Positions 13,050 to 24,760 of a stretch of DNA of 64,000 nt are shown piece by piece. The translations under genes were made by a program, and so were the position numbers. Source of the DNA: Allium sativum (lineage: Eukaryota > Streptophyta > Magnoliopsida > Asparagales > Amaryllidaceae); the NCBI GenBank assembly GCA_030737875.1, contig CM060922.1:320145456-320209455 (forward strand). Direction: 5' to 3'. The first letter of the stretch is position 1; the number at the start of each line of letters is the position of its first letter. The notes under the pieces are model-generated. The model searched no databases. It saw only the letters and a program-made list of their open reading frames with translations, and was not told where the DNA came from.

Positions 13050-13510
13050 CGCTGTTCAAATAAAAATATATTTTTATCGCTTCATTCTAATAAATAAAAA
13101 TCATATTTTTATTTCTTCTTCATATATATTTTCGACGCTTCATTCTATATAAAAATTATACTTTTATATTTCTACTTCATATATAAAGATCGAATTTTTA
13201 TTTATTCCATCGCTATAAAAATCAAATTTTTATTTCAACATATATATAAGAAAGATCATATTTTTATTTCGCTACTATATAGATAAAAATTCTATTTTTA
13301 CAACGGTATTCATATAATAAAGATTACATTTTTATATCGCCACTTATATGAAAATCACATCTTTGCTCCTTCTACAAAATAAAGATCAAATCTTTAACAC
13401 TTCTATAATGTAAAAATCATATTTTTATATTTTCTATAAATTAAAAATTGAATTTTTATACTCCATTCTCATATAGAAATCCGTTCTTTTTATTTATACA
13501 AATCCAAACC
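13050..13510. repeat. AAAATCATATTTTTAT-type tandem repeat in B1
   Basis: A unit of roughly 40-55 bases built around AAAATCATATTTTTAT and a variable spacer recurs about nine times. It occupies the part of the LTR where B2 and B3 carry other minisatellites. Confidence 0.65.
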
Positions 13511-13599
13511 TTTACTTATATTTTATATTTTTATATATATAAAAAAAAACTGAAAAGGAAGTTAAATAAAAATAAATAATAAAAAAAACTTACTGTTAT

Positions 13600-13975
13600 T
13601 AAAAGGGGAGAGGGAAGCGAGGTGGGGGAAGTCGGAGGCCGTCAGGGCGCCGGAGGGGGAGTGCGCCATCGGAGGAGGCGGTCGATGGTGGGCGGTGGGG
13701 CCTGCGTCGCGGATTCGGGCGTGTTGGGGCTCAGGGTCTCGATCGACCAGGTAGGGGTGGGAAAGAAGAAGGAGAAGGTGGCAGTTGGAGGAGGGGATCG
13801 ACGGGGTTAATTGGTGGGGCTAGGGCGCGAGGTGATTGGAGGATCGGGTGCTCCGCTGGACGGAGGAGAGAGGCAAGGCGGAGGGTGGTGGGCTCCTCCG
13901 GCGGCGCGAGGGGGCGCTGCGATGGTGGCGACGGCGAGGGTTCTGTCGCCCCTTTCCTTCTTCTCTATTTTTTAA
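13600..13975. other. GC-rich island in LTR B1
   Basis: About 375 bases are strongly GC-rich (G-rich on the plus strand) in otherwise AT-rich DNA. It lies about 1.0-1.3 kb from the LTR start, just downstream (minus strand) of a TATA-like stretch at 14036-14060. Equivalent islands sit at the same relative place in the other giant LTRs. The frame at 13622-13810 is a composition artefact. Confidence 0.7.
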
Positions 13976-14939
13976 ATTTATTTTAATTTTAAAAGGGCGT
14001 TGACTGTGAAAGGGTATGGGGGAGAAAGGAGAGAATATATATATAATTATATATTTTATTTTAAAATTCTAAAAAGCAACTTTTTATATCAAAGCCCAAT
14101 TCGATCCCACTGACTGTCGTCCCTAACTAATTACCCCCATTCTGAACACAATGGGATATGTATCGTAAGCTGATTCGATCGTTTCGATCAGTTTTCTTCA
14201 AAATCAAAATATAAATCTATATATTGAATTTGAACGCGCATTTCAATTTACGGGAGCCACATACTAACTAGAAAAATTCTAGAAAAATATTTTCTAGCTT
14301 CGTATTGATGATACAGTCCTAACAAAACTAGTTTCGTCGAATTCTGAGACCGTTTGAAAAATGGCCATTTTCCAGTCGATTAAAATCAACTGAAACTGGT
14401 CAAACGCGTTTTCCTTTGCCACGCTCACATATTGATTCAAAAAATTATGAAATTTGAAACTTAGCAATAATTTGACATCGAGGATCCAACAAAAGTGATT
14501 TCGTCGAAATCCGAGGTCGTTTGCAAAATTTTCATTTTTAAGGGCCAGAAATTCCATAGCGACTATTCTGAAAATTCATTTGGGCATATCTTTTGATTCC
14601 CGCTATGAAATTTCGATTTTTTGGATTCGTTGGAAAGATATTCACAAATAGATTCTAATATTTTTGGTTTCACTAAAATCCGGTTTATTTTGCACCCGGT
14701 ACATTCAATTGAAGTTTGATATCGAATTATCGAACTATCGCGCCATTTTCAATTCCTTTTATAATTTAAAATAAATATTTATATTCTAACGACGATTCGA
14801 ATAAATATATACGTTCTAATTCTATTCAAAATAAATTTCTCGTCATTATTATTTAAAATAATTCATTTTAAATAATCAAAATTCGCTAAAATTGCCAAAA
14901 TAAAAATTTTAAATTGCCTCAGATTTTCGGGTTGTTACA

Positions 14940-15673
14940 GGTTCCATACCTTGTCATGTTGGAAATCCAAATCTCTAATAAGCGCCCTGCGGTTTTTGAT
15001 TTTATATTATATATGGAGCGTAAGATGCAAGCGTTCCGCTAGATTCTATTTATTTGATGTAGAAACTATTATTATATCACCAGATTTTGATATCAAAATG
15101 TTTTGGGTTATCGTAAGGTAAAAACCATCCGTGTTTATATGGGGATCGGTCTTACGATTATCATTTCTTTCGAAAGGATTTTTAAAGTTAAACAAATGGT
15201 TGGAGTTTACTCACACCAGTCCCATGACTGACCCAGAGTTTATTTGTTTTGTTTTCCCTAAACTCTTAGGTGCCCAAATTTATACGGGCAGTCAAGTAGT
15301 CGAGATTTTTCAGATTCACTTGGAAGAGCAGGAAGCAGGAGGCTTCACCAGTTAGCTATAGACTATCATATTTCCGCTATGTACTATGTTGTATCTGGAA
15401 ATAGGTGTTTATAACTGTTCCAAGAATTACCGTTGTGCTCTGATGATGGTATGTATATACAGTTATTGATTTATATTTCAAAAGTTATGTTATTTAATAT
15501 ATTTTATCCGTTTCGTTGTGAGTTGTGATCTTCGTTTTCTTCTATTCTAATATTTCTTTCTATTTATCATCCTCTAACTTCTTTCTAATAATGATTCGTA
15601 TTTCCGTGCAATTTGGGTTGGACGTATGGTGTAATTAGTCAACTCAAAGAGTATGGAAATTTGGGTCATTACA
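14940..15673 (+). repeat. Family A giant LTR, copy A1, 3' end (second piece)
   Basis: This continues the phrase broken at 8772 and ends GGGTCATTACA at 15673. It matches the reverse complement of 24830-25500 (element C) and the region 53090-53776 (copy A2). No PBS follows, so A1 is a solo LTR or a 3' LTR. The frame at 15131-15355 is a shadow of this repeat. Confidence 0.8.
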
Positions 15674-16454
15674 ATATTTATCAAGGTAATTTAATTATTC
15701 TAACCTTTGGTCCGACCTTGAGTTATTCCTTCTAATCTTTAATTATTCCAACTTTGTAATGCTATAAAATTGATTAAAAATATTATTTTATTGTAGTTTT
15801 TAAAATTATTTGAAACTACATACGAATGACAATGTATTGAAAAAATTACATGTATTGTTACAAATTAGGAATAATTATTCTAACTAATCAAGCACATGCA
15901 ATATTAAATACATAAATAAATATTCAACAAAAAAGTCTAAAAGGTTTGATATAATGATTCAAATTATTTAACCGTTAATCTATTTATTTAATTAAATCAT
16001 ATTAGTTTCAAATTTTATCTTATATATGTTACTTATGTTATCCTAAACAAATTAAAATAACATAACATATATCGATATAATTATTAATTAATCTAGATTC
16101 ATTTAGAACTTTTCTAAGTTTCGTTTAAATGAAAGAAATATTTTATTTAGTTTCACAAATAAATTTTTATTATAGTTTAATGTGTATATAAATTTGATTG
16201 TATCAAATATACTCTTATATACATATTTGTGCAAGGTGATTACTTATTAAATTTATTCAGATAAGGAAATCTTTCCTTTCCTTTCTCTTAACATATTTCA
16301 CTAATAAAGGAGCACAATTTTATTTAAGGAATGAAATTTTTTGTTTTCTTCACTTAACTTATTTCAAACTGACAAGGATGGAAAATAATATTAATTGGAG
16401 ATAGAAAACTTTACATTTCCTTCCCTAATCTTTTTTACAAATGAAAATTTTCGT
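15674..16454. other. AT-rich spacer with no recognised feature
   Basis: About 780 bases of very AT-rich DNA. I see no gene, terminal repeat or tandem structure here. Confidence 0.5.
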
Positions 16455-17395
16455 TTCTTCACTAATATTTTTTACAAATGTATATTATTTGTAAAAATAA
16501 CATACATAATAACGTTTTCAATAATATTTCTGGAAATGCTTTACATAATATACATAAATTTAAGATTTCTTACTAAATATGATGATGTTATTTAATACAT
16601 AATATTTCTGGAAACACTGATATGACAGAAAACTTTCTTATCACATATATAATATTTCTAGAAATAGCTGTGAATATTTAAAATCTTAGATATTAACGTT
16701 TTCAATACTCTTTCATCTATATATGGCATGTATTATTTATTGAAATAACATGCATAATATACGTAAATTTAGTAATCCTTTTTAGTTCTGGAAATAACAT
16801 ACATAATATACGTAAATTTACTAATCTTAAATTCACTAATCTTTTTTACAAATGTATATTATTTGTAAAAATAACATACATAATAACGCTTTCAATAGTA
16901 TTTCTGGAAATGCTTTACATAATATGACGAAAAACTTTATTAGTATATGGAAATGCTTTACATAATATACGTAAATTTAAGATTTCTTACTAAATATGAT
17001 GATGTTATTTAATACATAATATTTCTGGAAACGCTGATATGACGAAAAAAATTCTTATCACATACATAATATTTCTGGAAATAGCTGTGAATATTTAAAA
17101 TCTTAGATATTAACATTTTAAATACTCTTTCATTTATATATGGCATGTATTATTTATTGAAATAACATACATAATAACATAATATACGTAAATCTTTTTA
17201 GTTCTGGAAATAACATACATAATATACGTAAATTTACTAATCATAAATTCACTAATCTTTTTTACAAATGTATATTATTTGTAAAAATAACGTACATAAT
17301 AACGTTTTCAATAATATTTCTGGAAATGCTTTACATAATATGACGAAAGACTTTATTAGTATATGGAAATGCTTTACATAATATATGTAAATTTC
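16455..17395. repeat. Long-period tandem repeat (about 375-415 bp, 2.5 copies)
   Basis: The phrase TTTTTTACAAATGTATATTA starts at about 16469, 16843 and 17255, and the sequence between the starts is repeated. The second unit carries about 40 extra bases that are themselves a partial copy. A sub-motif ACATACATAATATACGTAAA recurs inside each unit. Very AT-rich and without a gene. Confidence 0.75.
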
Positions 17396-17690
17396 CTTTC
17401 TGCGTTTCTAAATTGTCAATTAGCCTTTCCTAATTCTCTCTCTATTAAATTGTCAATTAACCTTTCTAAATTGTCAATTAAATTGTCAATTAACCTATCC
17501 TTTCTACATTTCTAAATTGTCAATTAGATTTTCCTAATTATCTCTCTATTAAATTGTCAATTAACCTTTCTAAATTGTCAATTAACCTATCCTTTCTACG
17601 TTTCTAAATTGTCAATTAGCCTTTCCTAATTCTCTCTCTATTAAATTGTCAATTAACCTTTCTAAATTGTCAATTAAATTTTATGTATGA
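17396..17690. repeat. AAATTGTCAATTA minisatellite
   Basis: AAATTGTCAATTA recurs about ten times with two alternating spacers, arranged as a higher-order unit of roughly 100 bases. It directly abuts the long-period array on its left. Confidence 0.8.
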
Positions 17691-17715
17691 TAAATGTATT
17701 ATTCATGTTATATTA

Positions 17716-17905
17716 GTGGACCAACATGTAGATGTTCATATTAAATTGTCAATCAAATCAACCAGATTTAATGCTATATTAGTGGACCAACATGTAGATG
17801 TTCACATTGTGTACTATCATTGTATTACAAACACGCACACACATATAAATAAATAAATATATATATATATATATATATATCATTGTATTACACACACACA
17901 CACAC

Positions 17906-17940
<35 letters not shown>
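17716..17940. repeat. Short duplications and (AC)n/(AT)n microsatellites
   Basis: GTGGACCAACATGTAGATG occurs twice (near 17717 and 17780). Then ATCATTGTATTACA followed by an AC run and an AT run occurs twice in tandem (about 17817-17880 and 17880-17936). Slippage-type DNA with no gene. Confidence 0.85.
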
Positions 17941-17942
<2 letters not shown>

Positions 17943-17947
17943 GAAAC

Positions 17948-18145
17948 ATTTCCGTTAAATTCACGTCTAGATTTATAGCACTGAGTATATAAAATATGCT
18001 TAATTTTGAATACTAATTTGGTATTAGACCTAAGTAGGTGGGGCCGGACATTAATTGTTTTCAAATTGAGATAATGTTCAATGTTTGGAATGTTTTAACT
18101 CCCCTTCACTTTTGGATTTATTCACATAATAATATATTAAATTTA
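17948..18145 (+). repeat. 200-bp block duplicated at 42264-42461
   Basis: About 200 bases match 42264-42461 in the same orientation with few differences, including the phrase TAGACCTAAGTAGGTGGGGC. The block carries GAGTATATAAAATA, a possible TATA box, near its left side. In this copy the AT-rich phrase TTAAATTTA (about 18137-18145) is uninterrupted; in the other copy a MITE sits there. Confidence 0.85.
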
Positions 18146-20494
18146 ATCTTTTAGCAAATTTTCATGAATGATTTTCTTAAAACTTTGCATGCTAACTTTT
18201 CATAAATTCTCTCTTTCTTCTCTCTCAATTCCCGGTTGCCACGATTTTTACATCTACACACCATTGCCTTCCAGGTTTTTGTCACTTATGAGGGACTTGT
18301 GTGATAATCTCTCGCCTATCCAAATTTTTGTCACTTATGAGTTTCCTTTCAATTTTGAATTCCCAGATTTTTTTTTTGTTCGCAGTTTTTTATTAATAAT
18401 TTGCATACACAAAAATATTTTGATGTCGTTACAGGGAGATTTCATTTTTTTTCTTAACTGCCTGTTTTCTTCTTTGTACTTCCAATTTTAATTCTAATCT
18501 CTACCTATGGAATGAAAAATATGAAACAATACTGTTGGTGCGGGTTAAGAGGACTGATGCAAGATTTGAAATCCATTACTTCACAATCCATTAAGTTTCA
18601 TGTTCTATTTTTGCTTAATTATTGTACCTTTTTATCTTGCGTATGTATTCTTAGATTCATACAACGTATTATGATGTAAAGTTAATTTGGCTCATTTTAC
18701 AGTGAAAAAAGAAACCTTTGCTCCATTATGGGAAAGATTGAAGTGACATGTTGAGAATGGAATGCACTTCACATAGAAATGCATGTTTTTGTTAAGTTAG
18801 ATATCTTATTGTCTTCTTTTCAAAATTTCTTTTGTATATTCTTGACAGATTTTTCTGTAGATGTTATGTGGATTGCCCCCCTTCCCCCTCGATTTTTATC
18901 AGGATTTGCCTAATTTCTATACATGAGTCCATGGTAAATGAGGTAAAATCATGACATATATCCATGGCAAACATTCCATTATTGACATCAAATGCACACG
19001 CTGTTTAACCATATATTTGTTGGTCTTTTATTTCAATATCATTTAGGCAATAATAGGAAAATTTTGATTTTGTTACCATACTATTAGCTTGGGTTTGTCT
19101 CTCAGTACTTTTATATCAAAGCAGACTAAATTGAGTACCATTTGGTTCATAAATGAAATTTATAAACATCAGAGTATCTTTTTCTCAATGGGGCTATAAT
19201 GATTATCAAAATTTTATATTTTCTTAATTATGATAGTTTATGTTTTGTTTTTTATGGTGTATCTATAGTTTAGGATGTTTTTTCCTTTTGCAATTACATC
19301 ACTCCTATTTTCTATTGTAAAGTAATATCTTCATTAGAAAAAAAAATCCAAATTTGCCATTATGATGACTATCATTCTTTTTTTTTTTTTAATTTCAATG
19401 AAATCACATATATGGGAAAATTGGAGCCTATGGCTAGCTGCTTTTGGGTTGAAAATGTGTGCATCACAAATCTGTGCTTCCCTTCATGTAACAACCATAT
19501 GTATGTGAGTAGTTTTCAATTTTAGCTCTTTGGATAGTCGTTCGCTGTTTACCAAAGATTTAAGTTGATAAAATTATTGATTTGCACATTCTGTATGAGG
19601 TTAATCGAAGGATGTGCAACTTGCTTATTGTGTCCTCTTCCAACTAATGCATTTTACATTCTACCAAGGAATCTAATTGTGTGAATCTCTTTTGGTATTA
19701 AAGGAATACTTGGCTATATGTACATATTACTTTGCACATGTAAAACACCAGCTATTCCTACTATTTGCACGGATTATCGTGCTATGTCTTTATTTTCATT
19801 TGTTGTAGTTCCTTGCATGTAAACCAGCTCCATGCATGTAGACCTTGATTGCAATTTCAGGTTTATTGTATCATGCCTTATACATTTTATTGCTTCTACC
19901 TTTTGATTTTGCAACAATTTGATAGTGACCAGTTATGATAAACTGTTCATTAGATGTTACACATATATTAAATGCAGTGTACAGACATTAAGGTATCTCT
20001 CTAAGCTATAAAAATATTATAGTGTTATTTCCTATGTCATAATTTAACGTCTTATAGGAGAATCCATGTTGTTCGTTTCAATTGTCTTGCTTATAATGCT
20101 ATTTGCTTTGAGTATTCAATAAACACAAAATTGTAGAAAATCCACTTTAAGCTGGATTGTGTTTCACCCCATTTAGTGGATCGGCTTTTCCTCACATGAT
20201 ATTTATTTGAAACTATTCTTAATTTTGAAAGGTATCCTAATATAAATTGAATTTGTATTATTTCCTAATAAACATATCATCTTCAGTTCTGCAGAACAGA
20301 ATAAGGAAACATAGTTTAGAGTTGCGGTAGATGTAGCACGGAAGAGCATTTTAAGGTATTAAGTGCATCTTCACTCTAAAGTATTCATTCTCCTATATAC
20401 AAGTGATTACAAGTTTGCATGATCATATTCCAATGGTATCTTCAACTAATGAATATAAAAATAAAGATGCTTAACTAAAGAATTTTGTGCAGAC
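18146..20494. other. Unassigned unique-looking sequence left of the complete B element
   Basis: T-rich plant intron-like DNA with pyrimidine stretches (CTCTCTTTCTTCTCTCTC near 18207). A possible short exon at about 20293-20354 is framed by TCTGCAG and AAGGTA, but all three frames contain stops or lead nowhere. I cannot assign a gene. Before insertion of the 21-kb element this DNA joined 41902 onward. Confidence 0.4.
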
Positions 20495-21599
20495 TGAAAC
20501 AACCCAAACTTCCCCGTAAAGGAAAGCCTGGATTGCTTTGAGAACAACACACATCAGAACACAAACTGAAGAACATTTTATTGTTGATTACAACAATTAC
20601 ACCAGAGTACAAGAATATAACAGAGTATGAATACTTATTACACAATAGAAATACAATAATATCAGAGATTTAAATTACATTTAAATAACAGCGGAAAAAT
20701 AATACAAATATACAACCGAAAGGAATACACGGATACAGAGCTTTCCGAATATCGCTTCAGCTGTAAACCAGGATCCTGTAAATATATCTACAAAAAGCTA
20801 CTCGACTGCCCGTGTGGAAAATATGGGCACCCGAGTTTGCCAGTGAAACAAACTACAGGTCAGTCATGGAACTGGTATGAGAAATCTTACTTAACTTATC
20901 TAATAATAAGGCTAATCATAGGACCACGCCGCTAACACGAAACGGGTTTACTCCATTAGATTGCCAATGCATGAAATAAAGTAAATCGTTAAACAATGCA
21001 ATGCTTTTTAGAAAAATGAAACCATTATAAGAATCAAGTCCCATCACACAATGCAACGCAAACCAGAGGATAGAGTTTTACCTTATAATGGTCAAAAATG
21101 CTTGATACGATAAAATGGATTTGATATTATTATTAGTGTATATATGTTTCAAAACCAATTTCAACCATAATGTATCAATCATAGACGGCATAGTACCCCA
21201 TCCTACTATGTCGCCATACTAGTTCTACAATCAAAACTGATGGTGTTGTATTTGAAATTGGGTTTCCATCATGAGTCGTGGCTAGGGATCGTCCTCTCCA
21301 ATTCGAGACACTCTAGCAAATGCCTCAGGATTCCCCGCAGTGAACCCTTGGATGCGGTAGGGCTGGTCGACACATACATTAGTGGATTGATTATGCCTGA
21401 ACACACGCTTCCCGGTTCCTTTGAACCTCTAATATGACCACTTCCGGCCTATAAACCCGAGGTGCCTCAATCCATCAACCACATAAGTAAAAATGTCAGG
21501 ACTGGTTAGTCGCTGACACCACTTCTAGCTAGAAAGAAACGTGTGCACTCCCTACGGTCCCGATCCCCTTTTTGACTCATACCGGGGTGTGAGGTTCGC

Positions 21600-21905
21600 G
21601 AAGTCATGCTATACAAAAAGCTATGCCGAAATAGGCTATGCTTTGATCATCCCACAAGGCTCTACTTTTCAACAAAAGCCTTGATCATTTGCATCTTGGC
21701 GTGCCACATTGACAATTGACGCAATGCGATCAATAACTACCAATATATACCCTCTGAGGGTGTTAAGCAAGAGAATAAATTCTCCATCACCAAACGGATA
21801 TATATTAAATAGAAATCAATTTAATTTACATGGAATGAAATTCAATGTCAGGCACACATCCATTTACAAGTCCGTTCTGGGTCTGAACGAAATTGAAGCC
21901 ACTAG
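21600..21905. other. Conserved hairpin-rich module in LTR B2
   Basis: Successive complementary pairs include AAAGCTATGCC with GGCTATGCTTT, and AAGGCTCT... with ...AAAGCCTTGATCAT, followed by a GAGAA/TTCTC hairpin and the phrase GTTCTGGGTCTGAACG. The same series is present at about 9885-10190 (B1), 36780-37075 (B3) and, reversed, 45785-46100 (B4). It lies in the transcribed R-U5 part, so an RNA structure is plausible. Confidence 0.6.
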
Positions 21906-23459
21906 GTTCCCGCATATCTGGGAAATCAACAAGTACGTCCGGACAAACTACCACTATTATCCCTTTCCTAGGAGCGACCCAGTTTAGGGCATCAGTAGTC
22001 GTCCATTCGATGCGAAGATCGCCGGTCTTCAACCACCGTCTACATCTTCGACTTTTAATCGTCGTAGTAATTATTCGGAATGGGTTAAACCCGGTTTTTC
22101 TGAATAACATACGTATTTTAATAATTAAAAATCAAGTGCTATAAAAATACATCCAACGCCTCATTCCAATTCAGAATATTCTTCTAATAAAATATTCACA
22201 TTATCTTATCATAGGTAAATTCTTTACAATTATTCTTAAATCTTTCTTATAAAGATTTATTAAAATACTCCAATTTGGTTTTAAATATCAAAAATCATTA
22301 TTTAATAATTATTTAAATTTAAGAAATTAATCTTATCTTTAACTGGGTTAAAGAACTAATGTCATTTAAAACATAGTTCACAGTAAACCCAAAATCGTCT
22401 TCCACAAAATATGGAAATTTCACAGAAATCAAATCAATATATAATTTATATGAATTTCTGTATCAGACCAATAATATAAAAGGAATAACGGCAAAGCCTT
22501 TTAAATTTCATATGTAGTAACGGTCTTCTTTTACAGAAGCTTATCTCGATTATTATTAAATCGACTTCCATTCAATTCCAATTTAATATATTAAATTGGA
22601 AAAACTTTACTTTGGAAAAATTCACATTAAATCTAAATAAAAAGTTTATAATTTCCAAGTTACATTTTCACTGTCAATTGGGTTAAAGAACATATGTCGC
22701 TTAAAACACAGTTCACAATAAACCCAATTCACACTTTCATTTTATTTCAATTACTATAATTGAAAAACTCTAAATCTTAATTAAAAGATTTATTCTGTTC
22801 ATAAGGGGTTCAAGAACAATGTTATTTAAGACACCATTCACGACAAACCAAAATCCAATTTATTTAATTCCAATTAAAAATGAGTTAAATGGAAAACTTC
22901 ACCAAAGTATTCTTTTCTAAAATATTATTTTATAAAATATTCTTTTTCTAAAATATTCTTTTTCCTAAAATATTCTTTATTGGAATGTGACTCAATCAAT
23001 AACCATATAGTTTCAATTATATGGTTTCCATATATTGCATGTCATCAACAATCATGATAAATTATTATTACACATCCAAATTACAACCAGAGTGGATTCT
23101 ACAACTAAATATTGGGATTAGTGTATGTCAAGTATCATCCCAATACCCGTGTGGGGTTTCATCCAACAAACAAATAATAAATTATTTGTGCACTTGGGTG
23201 ATGTGTGAAAATTATCGTCCCAATCACATAAACAAGTCGGATAACTTGTAAATTGAAGTGTAATAGTCAATCTGAATATACTAACATTATCTTTAATACG
23301 TCAAACATTTCAACATTACAAACATATATTTCAAGCCATCGCTAACATCGTATTTTTAACATATGGATATTCTATTTTAATATTTAATCTTTCTTACTAC
23401 AACCAACATACAATGAAATATAATTTTCATCGTCAATTTTTCTAATGAAAATGACTTAC

Positions 23460-24180
23460 AATAAAAATGAAGTTTTATCGCCAAATCTTTTATTGCACAA
23501 CAAATGACAATAAAATGTGAACTTTATATTCTAATCTTTTATTGAAAACAAATTGGCGGTAAAAATATAATCTTTTTATTTCAATCTTTTTATTGTAACA
23601 AAGTGACAAAAAATATAATCTTTTTATTTTAATCCTTCTATTGAAACAAAGTGACAATAAAAATGTAATCTTTTATTTCATTTCTTTTTATTGAAAACAT
23701 ATCACATAAAAATACAATCTTTTAATCCTATTCTGTTTAATGAGAATAGTATTACATAAACATGTATGTTTTTAATTCTATTCTTTTTAATGAGAACAAT
23801 ACTACATAAAAATGTGAACTTTTATTTCTAATCTTTTTATTGTAACTAATCGACAATAAAAATATTAATTTTTATAGCTTTTGTGTAATCCTTTTCAATG
23901 ACCAAAAATGTATATTTTAGTGTAATCCTTTTCAATGACCAAAAATGTATATTTTTATCTAATTCTTTTTAATGTACAAAAATGTCTATTTTTATCTAAT
24001 TCTTTTCAATGGCCAAAAATGTATATTTTAATCTAATTCTTTTTAGTGTACAAAAATGTCTATTTTTGTCTAGTTCTTTTCATTGTACACAAATATCCCT
24101 TTTTGTCTAGTTCTTTTTAATGTACAAAAATGTCTACTTTTGTCTAGTTCTTTTTAATATAAGAAAAAAAAATGTTCATT
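23460..24180. repeat. Degenerate minisatellites (about 60-bp then about 42-bp units) in LTR B2
   Basis: First come units around ACAATAAAAATGTAATCTTT with about 60-base spacing, then units around TTTTTAATGTACAAAAATG with about 42-base spacing. The same arrays occur in LTR B3 at about 38640-39360, so they predate the insertion of this element. Confidence 0.75.
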
Positions 24181-24385
24181 TTTATCTAATACTTTTTATT
24201 CTAATCTTTTGACACAAATGTTAACTTTGTTTCAATAACATGTTTTAACACAAATGATAATTTTTATTTCAATTTACATGTTTTGACAAAAATGTTATTT
24301 TTATTTCAATAATCATGTTTTAACACAAAAGTGTTATTTTATTCTAACTTCACATTCCTAACAAAAATGATATCTTTAATCCTAA

Positions 24386-24760
24386 GAAACATTTCCTAAC
24401 AAAAATGTTCTTTTAATCATATTAAACATTTCTTAACAAAAATGTCCTTTTAATCATATTAACCATTTCTTAACAAAAATGTCCTTTTAATCATATTAAA
24501 CATTTCTTAACAAAAATGTACTTTTAATCATATTAAACATTTCTTAACAAAAATGTCCTTTTAATCATATTAAACATTTTCTTAACAAAAATGTATTTTT
24601 AATCATATTAAACATTTCTTAACAAAAATGTCATTTTAATCATATTAAACATTTCTTAACAAAAATGTCCTTTTAATCATATTAAACATTTCTTAACAAA
24701 AACGTCCTTTTAATCATATTAAACATTTCTTAACAAAAATGTCCTTTTAATCACATTTCT
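24386..24760. repeat. 37-bp tandem array in LTR B2, left part
   Basis: Units begin AAACATTTCTTAACAAAAAT and repeat every 37 bases. About ten units precede the insertion of element C, which landed inside the eleventh. The array resumes at 32632. Confidence 0.9.

Larger units (their letters stand above)
8775..14939 (-). mobile_element. Family B solo LTR, copy B1 (6.2 kb)
   Basis: On the minus strand the copy starts TGTAACAACCCG (14939) and ends GGGTCGTTTCA (8775). No primer-binding site or PPT adjoins either end. It interrupts copy A1 in the middle of a phrase that is continuous at 53080 (copy A2). GGTTCC flanks both sides (8767-8772 and 14940-14945), with two extra bases (GC) on the left, so the duplication is slightly untidy. 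About 6165 bp long. Compared with B2/B3 it is a diverged subfamily: the 5-kb R-U5 side matches in blocks, but its AT-rich middle (11800-13600) has different repeats. This is what LTR-LTR recombination leaves behind. Confidence 0.85.
20495..24760 (-). repeat. 3' LTR of the complete B element (B2), R-U5 side
   Basis: It starts (plus) TGAAACAACCC and aligns closely with 35669-39850. It contains the shared structured module (21600-21905), AT-rich blocks, and three successive zones of tandem repeats (about 23460-23870, 23875-24180, 24386-24760). The last five bases, TTTCT (24756-24760), are the target duplication of element C. Frames at 21240, 21709, 21826, 21893 and 23021 are shadows also seen in the other LTR and are not conserved as proteins. 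Confidence 0.9.

Noticed and set aside
13622..13810. 62-codon Gly/Arg/Val-rich frame in B1
   Set aside because: It is caused by the G-rich island; the corresponding place in B2 and B3 does not encode it.
17433..17645. TCTCTCTCTATTAAATTG as a Helitron 5' end
   Set aside because: It recurs several times within a minisatellite, so no single copy can be chosen as a terminus.
24386..24760. Regular 37-bp repeats resembling a CRISPR array
   Set aside because: The units are head-to-tail with no variable spacers, lie in a plant LTR, and differ only by point changes; this is a minisatellite.
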